Below, in pieces: positions 49,259-60,729 of a DNA stretch of 64,000 nucleotides. The position numbers and the translations under genes were made by a program. The stretch lies in assembly GCA_016081115.2 (NCBI GenBank), contig CM071924.1:87558616-87622615 (forward strand), given 5' to 3'. The stretch's first letter is position 1. The number at the start of each line of letters is the position of its first letter. The notes beneath the pieces are model-generated. The model was not told the origin of the DNA and did not search any database. It saw only the letters and a list, made by a program, of their open reading frames with translations. This DNA is from Rehmannia glutinosa. Lineage: Eukaryota > Streptophyta > Magnoliopsida > Lamiales > Orobanchaceae.

Positions 49259-50168
49259 ATGGAGAAAATCCCAGCAGTGGTATACCATTATGGACAATGG
49301 GAACAAAATAGAGATTATATCAACTTTGAGATAACAGGATTACTAATTCAAATGGACTGCACTTTCATCACCCTAAAGAAAATCTTGAAACAACAAATAC
49401 AATTCAAAAAATTAGAGCTTACATGTCCATCATCGGCTACGAGAAATGGACACGACTTCACTGTCAGACCAAAAGATATTTTATATTGACTTCAACAGCA
49501 CAACCTTACTACCAATAACAACTTTGCTAGAGTACGTGAGATCTTTAATTCAAGATTGGGCATGCAGACATCGAAATGAAGCAAGATCAACAATTACAAG
49601 GATGACAAAAAAAAATTGAAGAGTATATGGGGAAAAACTATACCATTTCTCTAAATTTAAGAGTAATTTACTACAAACTTTCAGCACATGATCCCTTGTT
49701 TCACAACTGTTTCTTATATGTTTCATTTATGTTTCAGGTGAAGAGATCAAATGATTTTATCTTTAAAGTCATAGAGGTTGACAAAACATTTGTTGTGGAC
49801 CTTGAAAAAAGGATTTGTACATGCAACAAGTTTCAAATGGATGAAATTCATTGCCCACATGCTATAGCAGTACTAAAAGAATTGAATAAAGATCCGTACC
49901 AATACTACTGGGATACTACATGAAAGAAACAATAGAAGCGACTTATTTGGAAACAGTATATCCAATCCCACGTAAAGATACTTGGATCCTGACACATGAA
50001 ATTGAAACAATGACGACTCTTCTGCCGGAAGGTAAGGCAAAATCTGGAAGGCCAAGGAAAAGAAGACACAAGGCAGCTTGGGAGAAAAAAGCCAATATCA
50101 AATGTGGAAGATGTGGGAATCTTGGTCATAATAGAAAAACATGGAGGAATCTACCAATAACAAAATAG
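49259..50168 (+). pseudogene. MuDR-type transposase remnant lacking the catalytic core
   Basis: 49259-49489 encodes the N-terminal block (VVYHYGQWEQNRDYINFEIT, LLIQMDCTFITLKKIL). 49627-49923 gives the C-terminal SWIM zinc finger: CTCNKFQMDEIHCPH fits CXC...CXH, followed by AIAVLKELN. 49920-50168 ends with GRPRKRRHKAAWEKK and a zinc knuckle CGRCGNLGHNRKTW, whose last Cys is replaced by Trp. The DDE catalytic region between the two ends is missing. A probable 5' leader exon ends at 48808 (CCAG|GTAACA), with an acceptor at 49254. Confidence 0.82.
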
Positions 50169-50904
50169 GATTCAAAGTAGAATATTACTATTACAAATAT
50201 ACGTGTAATTGATTCAACTTCAATATATAGAAAATTAAAAACAAATTATTTATATATTGTTTCCAACATGTTTATTACACTGATATGAATGTTTCTTATA
50301 CACTGTTAATGAATTGGTGAAAACAAGAGTTCTTTATATATTGCATGAAAAATTTTATTTTTCCTAAACACTAAAAAACGCGAGAACCAAAAAAAAAAAA
50401 AAAAAAAAGGTAACCAAACAAACATATCGTCGCACAAACTCAAACTGAACTTACGGATAGAAAAACAAACAATACTTGAATATAAAAACTAAGATGACGA
50501 ACCAAATATCTATTACGAATGTGTAAGACTTGTTTCTAAAACACAAGAAACCATTTAGAAATAGAAACTACAAGAAACATAAATCAAATTAAAATGCACA
50601 ACATTTTGATTACCAAAACAAGCAATTACAAACATTAACTGAACAAATCACATAACTCAGTTCCAAATTATTCCAAAACCTACTACCCATAAATCTATAG
50701 TAAATCAAAATAGCCAATAATAATCCAGACCCTAGAAAGCTAATCAAATACAAAATAAGTTCCATACTAGTAAAAATACCAAACTAAAACATATTGTTCA
50801 ACTGATTATACCATCATTAAGATTTACGTAACAACAATTCCCTAGAATCATTAGGAAGTGGAGGCAGAATCTCAATGTCATTGTCATCATTACCATTTTA
50901 TTGC

Positions 50905-51685
50905 TTCAACTTAACATGATCGTAAAGCATATCACTAAACCTTGTTCGTTCATTCTCTACCTCAAACACTTCAACGGCCATAGCCTTCCCAGCAATAAAG
51001 TACTCCGCATAACAAGCAACAAAAACCCCCACAGTCACTACAAAGAAATAAAAAAGTACACAGTCAGATAGATAAGACAACAAATTAAAAACAACAAAAA
51101 AGAATAAATAAATGGAAAATACATAGCAAAAATAGGTTTTCCTGAAAGCCTCAAATTGGTTTTCAGTTAAATGGTTCTTCAAATTGTTTATAGCATCAAA
51201 AGAGAACCCAATATGTACTCTACCAGTATACCAGTCCTCACGATCAATAACATACTTGAAACCCTAGAAATAACAAAGAAACAAAACATAAACAAAAAAG
51301 AAACACGAAATCAATAAGCACTTTAACTAAAATACATAAAAGAACATAAAAAACATAAAAGAAAAAACATTGAAACAAACAAAAAACTTCGAATCACAAA
51401 ATAACAAAAGAACACAGAAAAATCATACCTCAGCAATATCAGATTCTTCAAAAGAAGTAGTCTTCTTTTTCGAAGCTTTGATACCAACCTTGGATTTTAC
51501 AGTTTTGGAAGACGATTTAACCTCTGAAACTACTTCATCATCAACAACCTTTTCGACTTTCCTCTTCTTTGAACTCATTTTACCAGCATTAAGCTTTTGA
51601 AGTTTTCTGTTTTTCGAAGTATCTGGTGCTTCCAACTTCGAAGAGCTTCTCAAAAGACTCTCATAAGGAGAGTTCTTAGGCGCCA
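50905..51685 (-). pseudogene. Ulp1-like (DUF1985) protein gene remnant carried by the MULE
   Basis: On the minus strand the start MAPKNSPYESLLRSSSKLEA (from about 51685) leads into a Lys/Ser-rich segment, and then after an intron FKYVIDREDWY and NHLTENQFEAFRKTYF, like the start of DUF1985 proteins. The centre is deleted. The tail (GVFVACYAEYF, RTRFSDMLYDHVKLK) matches the end of Ulp1-type cysteine proteases. The catalytic Asp-Cys-Gly codons GACTGTGGG are still visible but are followed by one extra G, which puts them out of frame with the tail. Not functional. Confidence 0.65.
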
Positions 51686-51699
51686 TTAAAATAACAAAC

Positions 51700-51775
51700 T
51701 TCAAGCAGGCTTGTAGCTCAAGTGGTATCACTAACCCTTTATAAGGGTGTTAACCAGGGTTCGAATTCTATATCT
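51700..51775 (+). repeat. tRNA-like pol III promoter sequence (SINE head or tRNA pseudogene)
   Basis: CTTGTAGCTCAAGTGGTATC fits box A and CAGGGTTCGAATTC fits box B, about 30 bp apart as in tRNA. The T stem and acceptor stem do not pair properly, so it is not a working tRNA gene. It lies inside the MULE just upstream of the Ulp1-like start. Confidence 0.45.
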
Positions 51776-52081
51776 TTCAGTTTATTTGGAATTTATCTCC
51801 TCCCCTCCAACTAGTACTCCCAACTTATTAAAAAAAGCAGCGGTTTCAGAAAGTAACAATAGGAGAAGTGAATGATGAAAACGCGACAAAAAGCGGAAAC
51901 GACAAAAAACTGAAAACCCAAAGATCTGAGACAACATGCCCACGATCAAAGAGAGAGAGGGAGGGCAAAGTACAATAAAACATGTATTTGGTGTGAACTG
52001 GTTGGTATAATTGGAACATGATCGTATTTTTGTCATTTTTCCAAAAAAGAGGGTATTTTGTGTAATTTCCTCAAAATTATT

Positions 52082-53100
52082 GACGGGGTTTAGGACCTTC
52101 TAGATACCTTTTCAAGTTTCAATACTTAACATTTTAAGAATTCAGAATCAACCTTTCTTAGTGTTCCACGTGCGTTATAAGAGTGAATGACCCGAGTTCG
52201 ATCATATTATACGAGTGCGTATGTCACCTTCCCTATTTCTCTATTGCACTAAAAGAAAAAAACATTTTAAGAATTTTGTTAAGAAAAATTACGGGAAACA
52301 AAAAAGAAGATATAGTGATGAATTATCTTAAAATTTAATTGATGCAAAATATTAAATTGAGAACACTATAAAATAATATCTTAATATAAAAAGCTACAAT
52401 TAATTAATTCAGTTAAAAAACCATTAAAGCCTAATAATTGCCTTTTATGAGTTTTACATCATGGCCTGACCAATTTTGGAGCAAAATGACCAGCTAGTCC
52501 GAAAATTTTATAAAACCCGACGGGCTTGGACTGCCGCCTGACCCATTGTCACCTCTACTTGTAGGACAAACTGGGCGCGTGTGCATGGTTATATTTGCGA
52601 TCCAATAATGATTATTAATACTGAATAATTAATTAAGTAATTTTAATTTAGAATTAAATAATGTGTAAAATAACTAAAATAAGAAATAATATTTAGAAAA
52701 ATCAATTTTATCCCCAACAAATATATATAAATCGGTTTTAATTGTCATGGATATTATAATGTTGTTCTTGAATTTTTTTCTAATTATATATAAAGGGTTT
52801 TCCATCCGTAACTTTTCATATTATATTGTTATAATGACAAATTTGTGGTTATCTTGAAAAAATGTATTCCCTTAAAAATCGCTTGACACTTTGGGAAAGT
52901 AGTGGTCCTTGCATGCATGCACTTACCCAAAGTAGAAATTGCTAAAACAAAACCCCTAAATTTGATTAGCCTGTAATGATTATTCTATCAACATTTTAAC
53001 ACATAAAAATATCAAGATTTGTTACATTATCTTATCTTCTTCACCTAAAAAATCTCCTATCCTTGTTAGAACTGAATTAAAATTTCGAATAAAATGTAAC
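52082..53100. other. AT-rich intergenic DNA upstream of NAC gene
   Basis: At 52150-52260 there is a box-B-like word (GACCCGAGTTCGATCAT) in decayed SINE-like text. Otherwise nothing recognisable. Confidence 0.4.
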
Positions 53101-53103
53101 CAC

Positions 53104-53303
53104 CTCTAAACCCTAAACCCTATATATTATATATACATACATATACTCTCTCCATTCTCCAACATATATACATACAATACCCTCTTCACAAACCCAAAAC
53201 TCTCACGTACAATAGTACTCCTCCCACAACCAGAAATATTATTCAACCCATTCTCCAACATATATACATACAATTCCGATTTAACTCACCACATACATCA
53301 TTG
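53104..53303 (+). promoter_or_regulatory. Proximal promoter and leader of the NAC gene
   Basis: A telo-box-like CTAAACCCTAAACCCTATA lies at 53106-53122, directly followed by TATATATTATATATAC, which could serve as a TATA region. A perfect 27-bp direct repeat occurs at 53152-53178 and 53248-53274 (core CATTCTCCAACATATATAC); the second copy ends 29 bp before the ATG. The start of transcription is not shown. Confidence 0.45.
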
Positions 53304-55018
53304 ATGGATTTGTTTGAGAAAAACGTATTTCAACCCATTCCTCCCGGATACAGGTTTGAACCCACAGATGTGGAATTGATAGATTATTATCTTAAAGCAA
53401 GGTTTTTTTACGGGGTTTTACCAAATGGGTTCAACAAACTTTTCCTTGACGTCGACCTCTACAATCACAACCCTCAAGATCTTATTCGTAAGTCATTTTT
53501 TTCTTTTTTGTTAATCTAAATTCGGTTCTCATGAATTGATTTTGTAATTTATTGATTTTGTAAATCAATAAATTCAACTCTAGAGTAAAAGAAGAGTGCG
53601 GGGATTAAAAACTTATTTTCAGGTCTAGGTGGGCGCCGTACGTCATTTTTTTTCTTTTTTGTTAATCTAAATTCCGTTTTTGTAAGTTTTATTTACGTAG
53701 TACTAATTATATACGATGCGCATGTATGTGTATAGATATGCATGAAGAATTGGAAGAAGATCAAAATAGTTGGTATTTCTTCACGCCAAGAGAACGCAAA
53801 TACGGTAATGGACGTCGGCCACAAAGATCCGCCGGCAATGGTTATTGGAAGGCCGTCGGAAAAGATACTCAGATTATCCATAATGGCGTCGTTATTGGTT
53901 ATAAAAGAGTGTTGGATTTTCTGACTGGGAAATATCCTAAAGGAGAACGAACTGAATGGAAGATGCATGAATATTTGACCAAGGACCAAAAGGATCAATT
54001 ACATAATCTACCCAGTACATCAGCAAAGGTAATTATTAATTAAAGGGAAAATATTTTTTAACTTTCCCCATTTTTCACTTTGCAACCTAAATAAACTATT
54101 TATTTTTGCAATTAGCTAGCTACCTAAACTTTGAGGGTTTTTCATTTTGCCATCTCCGACCATCCGAAATTGAAATACACGTACCAGAAATTCTGGCTGA
54201 CAGAGGTTGCAAAATGAAAAACTTGCAAAGTTTACGTTATTAATTGTAAAAATAAATAGTTTATGTTGCAAAGTGTAAAAATAGTTAAAATTTAGGTCGC
54301 ATAAAATCATGTTACTTGTATGTGTTTCTCTTTATTTTGAATTCCATGTGTATTCTTGAATTAATTAATTATGTATACAATACATTTAACTTATGAAATT
54401 AATTATATTCTTTTTTTTTATATATGCGCGCAGCTCAATGACTGTGTGCTTTGCAAAATTTACAAAAATAAAAGAGTGGTTAATAAGAGGAAGCGCGATG
54501 GTGATCAAGACGTAGAAGAATATGAAAGTGATGATCATCAAAATATTGTTCTTCCTACAAATCAAGATGAAGAAAATGATCAGTCTTTTCAAAACCTTTT
54601 AACCCAATTTGAAAACGACTTTGACTACAACATCGATTCAGTTGATGATGAGGATTTGGCGCTTGACAAATGGTTGAACATTCTTAGTGGTACTGAACAT
54701 TCTCAGCAGAACGGCACAGTCAGTGCTCCGGTCCCACCACCGCCGTTTGGAAACGGCACCATCCCTCCACCCGATCCTATGCCAACGCCCCAGAACGTCT
54801 ATCAACCTATGCAGATTCATGGAACGTCTATGCCACCACAACCCGGTGGTATTCCTCTACCGCAAATGCCGTCGCCACCTCCGGCTGGAATGGTTGCTCC
54901 GCCTGTCTGGCGGCCACCACCCCCACCTTCTATGCAACATATGTCCATGCAGCCATCTCATCAACAGATGCATATTCCTCCACAGCAGTTCATAGTTTCT
55001 AAATATGGACGCAATTAA
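53304..55018 (+). CDS. NAC-domain transcription factor, divergent
   Basis: Exons 53304-53487, 53736-54028 and 54434-55018 join in phase with GT-AG sites (353 residues). The NAC domain occupies about residues 12-175: subdomain A (PPGYRFEPTDVELIDYYL), B (LFLDVDLYNHNPQDLI), C (WYFFTPRERKYGNG, NGYWKAVGKD), D (VIGYKRVLDFLTGKYPKGER, TEWKMHEYL) and E (DCVLCKIYKNK). The intron positions inside the NAC domain are the usual ones. The usual LPPGFRFHPTDEEL is here PPGYRFEPTDVEL, and DWVLCRI is DCVLCKI, so it belongs to a divergent branch. The C-terminal half has an acidic part (DVEEYESDD, about 185-235) and a long Pro/Met/Gln-rich region (about 245-345), likely the activation region. NAC proteins bind CGTG-core DNA as dimers in the nucleus. 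I cannot assign a named member. No lesion is seen. Confidence 0.88.
54045..54305. mobile_element. Fold-back miniature element in NAC intron 2
   Basis: The left arm (TTTTCACTTTGCAACCTAAA, TAAACTATTTATTTTTGCAA) is the reverse complement of the right arm near 54240-54300. The termini are not sharp. It shares words with text at 61240-61320 and with the 26-kb fold-back element, and probably belongs to the same broad miniature-element group. Confidence 0.55.
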
Positions 55019-57460
55019 TTGTACAATTACTTGGCTATATAGATGATGAATGTAAGAGATATTAATGTAATTTTATCTTTTTAATTTGTTCTTTCATTCT
55101 GTTAATTCGTGGATTCATTGTTTTTAAATTTATGGATTCATTTAGTTGTACATTTGATTAAGTTTGTTTTATTATTTTTTGTTGTTTCATAACTAATTAA
55201 TAATTCGATCTATTATACACATTTAAATATATTTTTGGGGTATTTAACTGATTATGGCATTTAATTTGTCAATTATTTTAGGTGTAGGCGCTAATGAGAT
55301 TAATTTTTATATATTTCAAATAAGAATCAATTTTTGTTTTTGGATATTAAAACAATCGTATAAAAATATTATGTAAATGAGGCCAATACGAATAAAATAT
55401 ATTTATATTTTGTTCGATTTGATTCGTTTTATATCCTAGTTGGTTGGGGATGGGTATTTGTACACTAGTTGGGAAGAAATACAGATTTCAGCACACACTA
55501 GTTTGACTAGCGCCTGAAGTGTCAGGAAAAAAAAGGGTAATTTTTACATAAGGGCTAACCCATTAGCGCCTACTTTAAGCCTAAAATCATAACACCCAAC
55601 AAATTCACCCCACATTTGCAACAAAATTTAGCAAATATCATAATCAGTTAAATACCCCTATATTTTATTTGGTTAAGATAATTAGTTATATTTCACAGCA
55701 GTAAAATCGTGTATTAATAACTTGGTGTATAGTTGTGGAACATCGTATTCCCAGCTTGACCTCTTGCTAGCCTGAAAAAGACAATCGGAGGAGTTCCGAC
55801 GCGTTAGCACTCCGACGATCAAGTTAGTAAATAATGGAGAAAATAGATATGTATGTGTCAAAGTGTATATAGAAATGTGTATATAAAAAAGATGATCCAA
55901 TCTCTCCCTTCTCCTTTTATTTATAGCTTTTCTTAGGGCCCCCAGGCCACGTGTTCTTCCCTGAGTGGCTATACCTTTTAGGTGGCGGTTCCCTATATTC
56001 CCGACCCGTCATACGAGTAACTAAATGTCAGACTGACCTTTGGCTTAGTTACTCCTTGTCCAATCCAATTCAGCAGATATTTAAATCCCAAAGGACTAAA
56101 CCCATGCTTCATTAAATGCCTGACAGGTCTTGCTTATGCGGCATTTAATGCCTGACAGGTCTCCTACAATATGCATTTAATGCGTTGCAGGTCATCCTAA
56201 GGGATCATTAAATGCTACCCACCCGACAATCGACACATCGACAACTTTATGTCCTTCGCCGTCCTCAAAAAGGGTTATAATCGGCTAGTTAGTGGGTCAG
56301 GTCATACTTGGACACCGTCCTCTTGGTAAGGTCGTGCGTATCTTAGCTTTGGCAAGGTCTTTGAGGGCAAATTCGGACCAAGAAGACTAACCAGGTCGGG
56401 CAGTCGGTATGTACTTTATACTTGGTGCCTTACTCTTGGCTTTGGCATCGCCATTCTCCATTCTCCGAGGAGGATCGGATCCAACCAGAAGACCGTAATT
56501 TAGGTCGGTCAGGTAAATAATTAAGGTTTGCCCCTTTACTTCTGGTTTTGGCATCTCCGAGCTGATAGGTCAGGTCGGACCATGCGGACCTGATATTCGA
56601 CCGGATCAAGTAGGGCTACAAACGAACAGAGTATTCGACAAACAACTTGTGAACAAGCTTGGATATTAGATAAACGAACATAAACGAACAAATTTTAGGA
56701 CACGTTAAATAAACGAACAAAGCTTGAACAATCCTATAATCGTTTCATAGATCGTGAACAAGCTCGTATAGTGTTCGTTTATAAATGTTCAAAAATCGTA
56801 TAGTGTTTGTTTAGAATTGTTCATGAACAGTACAATATTTGTTTAACTTAAATCATTATTATAATAAGTTAACTTTATTATATTAAACAAAAAGCTTTGC
56901 AATCTAGACGCTTAAATTTAATGAACAAAGAAAAAGTGTTAAAAGTTAAACATTTTGTCTCCAAAAAAGCCCTAGCACCACTACTAACTCTAGAGCTGCA
57001 ACCCATGCATGTTGGGTTTATTTTGTTTTACCATGACCAGTTAATGTTTTTGGCCTTAGTTAGCAAGCGGATATGATCTTCTATTACAAATTATGTTTCA
57101 TCTCGTATTTCAAGTATTTTAAATACACGCTAAATGTAAATTAATAATGTCATCAATACAATTGGCGTGTAGGAGTGATATTTGGAACACGAAATGATAC
57201 ATAATTTGGAATAGAAAATCTCGAGTGATTAGCAAGAGGGTTCAAAAGGATAATAGTTTTTTGGATTGACTATGATCCCTAGTCATTAACCTACCATAAA
57301 TTGTGTTTTTTTTCCCGGAAACTCTGTTATCTTTTGGAATTATTTTAGCTTCCTTAGGTGTACAAGGGCTGACAGTTGAGAACACCTAATAATTTTTAGC
57401 ATGATTTTTAATGTGATTCCCATGAATGTGGCTTTTGTTTGTTTTGGCAGAATTCTCGAA
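55019..57460. other. Intergenic DNA with likely LTR and repeat fragments
   Basis: 55019-55680 is AT-rich NAC 3' flank. 55700-56600 is GC-richer and wordy (GGAGTTCCGACGCGTTAGCA, GCATTTAATGCCTGACAGGT repeated three times at 56110-56195, GGTCAGGTCGGACC), in the style of an LTR fragment, but no ends or coding domain are visible. 56606-56850 holds AACGAACA/GAACAAGCT words like other plant dispersed repeats. No gene is recognised. Confidence 0.4.
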
Positions 57461-59305
57461 GAGGTGTGTGACGACCCAACTCCTTTTAATTACTCAAATT
57501 TTTTAAATTAATATTCATGAATAATGTTGCATCAAATATTTAGTTTATAATTTATATGTGCGATTTACTCGCTTTATGTATTTTATATTTCGAGCATCCG
57601 GGAACCGATTACGCCACTAATTGTACGATTATCGGATATGAATGAATATCATAATGACATATTATGGATGTTAATATGGAGTTTCGGACTTAAATTTTAG
57701 GATAGATATTTTTGGATCGATTAAGTGAATTTTCGAAGATTTTCAATAAAGTGTTTATTTATATTTTTGGAATTCGAGATTAAAATTCTACCTCACATTT
57801 TATTATTATCAGTGACCATCTAAATTTATGAAAATGAGTTTTAATTAACTTTTGGGATTTTTAAAATAATAATAGCTTACTTAAAGATTTTTAAAAATAC
57901 TAACTTTTATTAATAATTTTAAAAGAGGGCAAAATGGATTTTTCCACCCCAAGCACTCTTGTATTTTTTTTTTATAAAACCCCCAACACCCTCACTTCTC
58001 CTTCACACCCCATACTTATGACAAAAATACACCATTGTTAAGAAAGCTTCAAAAGGTAATTTTTCTTCATCTTTTCTTTAATTCTTGTCTTTTCTTTAAA
58101 TCTTTTTAGGATGATGATTATATGCTATAATCAACCATAGAAATGAACTTTGATGATGAAAACATGAAGATTAAAACCCCCATTTTTTAGCTTTAAATTC
58201 ATCCCTTATGACTTTATTTTTTTAAAATAATTTTTGTTTCACTATTTGTTTATAGATTGTGTTATATCTAACTAGTAGGAGCATGATTATGTGTTTTAAT
58301 CATGTTTTAAAAATAAAAAATATTCCCTTATTGATCAGGTCATGGACGGCCAAGAGAAAAAAAAAATTAAGTTGATGATTTGTTTAATTTAAGTATGATT
58401 AGGTGTAGTTTAATATTTTAATGTGATAATTCAAGATTTTATTTTTGATTTAGATCTTTATTTAATTTATGATGATTTAATTATGATATTAATGTTTTAA
58501 GATGATGATATTTAGAAGATGTTTAAGTAATTGTTGGAGAAAAATTAAAAGTAGTAGATGAACTTAAATATTTAGTGATTTTTTGGTTTATTTGATTCAC
58601 CATTTTTGAAGATAAAAGCTTAAGGCTTTATAGATGAATTTTTATGAAAACAATCAGTTTTAAAAGTAATTTTTTAGGTTAAAAAGTGATTAAAATTTAC
58701 TGCTTAGAGTTAGAGAATCGGGAAAATTGAATCAAGGGCAAAAAACGGTAAAATACACTCCGTCAAGACCGACGGCCGCAGGCCACCGGAGGTGGCGGTG
58801 GCACCACCGGATGAGGGTGGACGGTGGTGGAGGTGTAGAAGGACTGCCATAGTGAGTAGGGTGAGTAGATAGGTTGGTAGGGTATGTGGTTTATGGGTAG
58901 AAATAGATATTTATGATAAATCGATCGATTTGAAGTAAACGTGATGATGTGATGAGACATATGTTTTTTCTTTTACGCAAACCAATACTACTTTTTGAAA
59001 AGTCGATGTTAAGTGTTAGGTTAGTAGGTTCGGATTACGGGGCGATGAGATAGCAAATTATCGTAAAGTGATTTTTCGGGAAACGTGAGATTTCGGAAAG
59101 ATTTTCTTGAAAAATAACGTGACCAAGATATTTATGAGATTTTTCAAGACCACATGTATTTTTGAAAAAGTCAAGATTTTAGAGTTAAGTTATGATTTTA
59201 TAAATTAAGGGTTCGATTAATCGGAAAATTTATCTAAAATGGATCGTTAGTAGATTAATTATTTTAGGTGATTAATTAAGGATTAACTGAATTAATTAGT
59301 CATAC

Positions 59306-59372
59306 TTTGACTTTGATTTTTATGTTGACTTTGACTTTGACCATTGACTTTGACTTTAACTTTGACTTTGGT
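59306..59372 (+). promoter_or_regulatory. TTGAC (W-box core) array inside the LTR
   Basis: The words TTGACTTTGA recur so that the TTGAC core appears seven to eight times in 67 bp. TTGAC(C/T) is the WRKY-factor site. It may be only a simple-sequence expansion, but its dense spacing in an LTR is notable. Confidence 0.5.
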
Positions 59373-59653
59373 CTACTATCATTTTTAAATTTTTTAAGAG
59401 TACCGAACACCCGATTTTTAGGATACTTGACTTTAAGGAAAGTAGCCTAAGAGACTATATTACTCAATGATTATATAATTTGTCCTATGTCATTAAGTTG
59501 AAGAATTTAACCGTGTTAGGTGCGGACACGGTCTCATACGATCAATTTAATCACTAGCATTCTATTAAACTTAAAGGTGGGTAAACTTCTGACTTTGCAA
59601 GCATGTCGTCTCATTATACTATATCACAACTCTCTATATAATTGCTAAAATGT

Positions 59654-59828
59654 GTCGACGGGGCTATGTAAGTTTTGCAACGGGTGGGGAATGACCTCAG
59701 TGTCAGAAAAAGTCGATGGGCTATGCAAGCTGCCAACGGGTAGGGAATGATCCCTCAGTGTCAAAAAGGGTCGATGGTCTATATATATGCTGCCAACGGG
59801 TTGGAGATACCCCTCGGTGTCAGAAAAT
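59654..59828 (+). repeat. Three ~58-bp tandem repeats in LTR
   Basis: Units start GTCGA(C/T)GGG at 59654, 59712 and 59770 and contain GCCAACGGGT and CCTCAGTGTCA words. The placement near the 3' end of the LTR parallels the tandem block at 46149-46313. Confidence 0.85.
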
Positions 59829-60457
59829 AATTTTTATTGCATTATGGTTGTCTGATCGATATAGTGTAACTGCTTACGTTTCTCACTGAGTTTCACAACT
59901 CACGCCTTCAATTATTTTTACATTTCAGATAATAATGATGAACCGGGAGCCGAGACATAGTAGTTTGGCAGCATGGGGCGTTGTTCTATATTTACTATTT
60001 AAAATTACATGTGTTTTGAGTAAACAAATTATGGTTGATGTAATATGAATTTATTGATGCTTAATTTTTATCAAACCATTATCGCCTTTGCTACTCTTAA
60101 GTTTATTTAAGAAATTTTTAAGCCCACATTTTAGTAATTAAATTATTTTTGTTTATGCTTCGACAAACTATTTATAAATACTCAAATGTACCACAGTGAT
60201 GTTCCTAATCGAAATGGGTTCGAGGTGTTACAGGGGGAAGAAACAAAATGTGAAATGCCTTGATCTCATCATTGCATGAGGATTTATTTTCAAGTCCATT
60301 TTCTAAGTTTTAGCATTGAAAAATAAATTTTCATTTTTTACTGATCTTCGTGTGAGAATTGAAAATGTATTTGCATAGTTGTCTGAATTTTTGTTATAGT
60401 ATATGTTTGGAAATAAAAGTAGATTTTGTTATTGTTTGTGATGTCAATTTTTGAAGA

Positions 60458-60729
60458 GGAAAAATTAATAAACCCCCCAAACTATACGCGATTTTCTATA
60501 TTGCCCTTTAAACTAATTTTTTTCTATGTAACTCCCTCAACAACACGAAATTTCTACGGTCCCATCCCATCCTCCCCGCCGGCAAATCTGATGGGAATAT
60601 TCCATTGGCGGGGACGAGAAGAGAGGACCACAGAAAATTTTATATAGTTTAGGGGGTTAAATAGAAGAAAATAGTTTAGGGGTTGGTTTCAAAAATTGTG
60701 CATAGTTCGGGGGGTACATTAAAATTTTC
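60458..60729. mobile_element. Fold-back miniature element
   Basis: Left AAATTAATAAACCCCCCAAA and right, in reverse, ATTTTAATGTACCCCCCGAA are inverted repeats extending about 80-90 bp inward (CTATACGCGATTTT / CTATGCACAATTTT). No exact duplication was found. Related half-copies start at about 61172. Confidence 0.6.

Larger units (their letters stand above)
48538..52072. mobile_element. Deleted MULE (Mutator-like element) with transposase and Ulp1 gene remnants
   Basis: The ends are inverted repeats (GGGAAAATGACACAATTACC left; GAGGAAATTACACAAAATAC right in reverse). The flanks AAATTTATT (48529-48537) and AAAATTATT (52073-52081) make a 9-bp duplication with one mismatch. Inside, a transposase remnant lies on the + strand and a Ulp1-protease-like gene remnant on the - strand, facing each other. 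MULEs carrying a Ulp1-like second gene are known in plants. About 3.5 kb remains of what would normally be a much longer element. Confidence 0.8.
57461..60232. mobile_element. Long LTR, probably solo and of Gypsy type
   Basis: It begins TGTGACGACCCAACTCC and ends GGTTCGAGGTGTTACA. It has a TATA box TATAAAA at 57973-57979 followed by a CT-rich start region, no coding domain, a tandem block (59654-59828) and a segment CACTGAGTTTCACAACTCAC near the 3' end, typical of Gypsy LTRs. The flanking 5-mers AGGTG and GGGGG do not match well, so the insertion ends are not proven. Confidence 0.55.
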
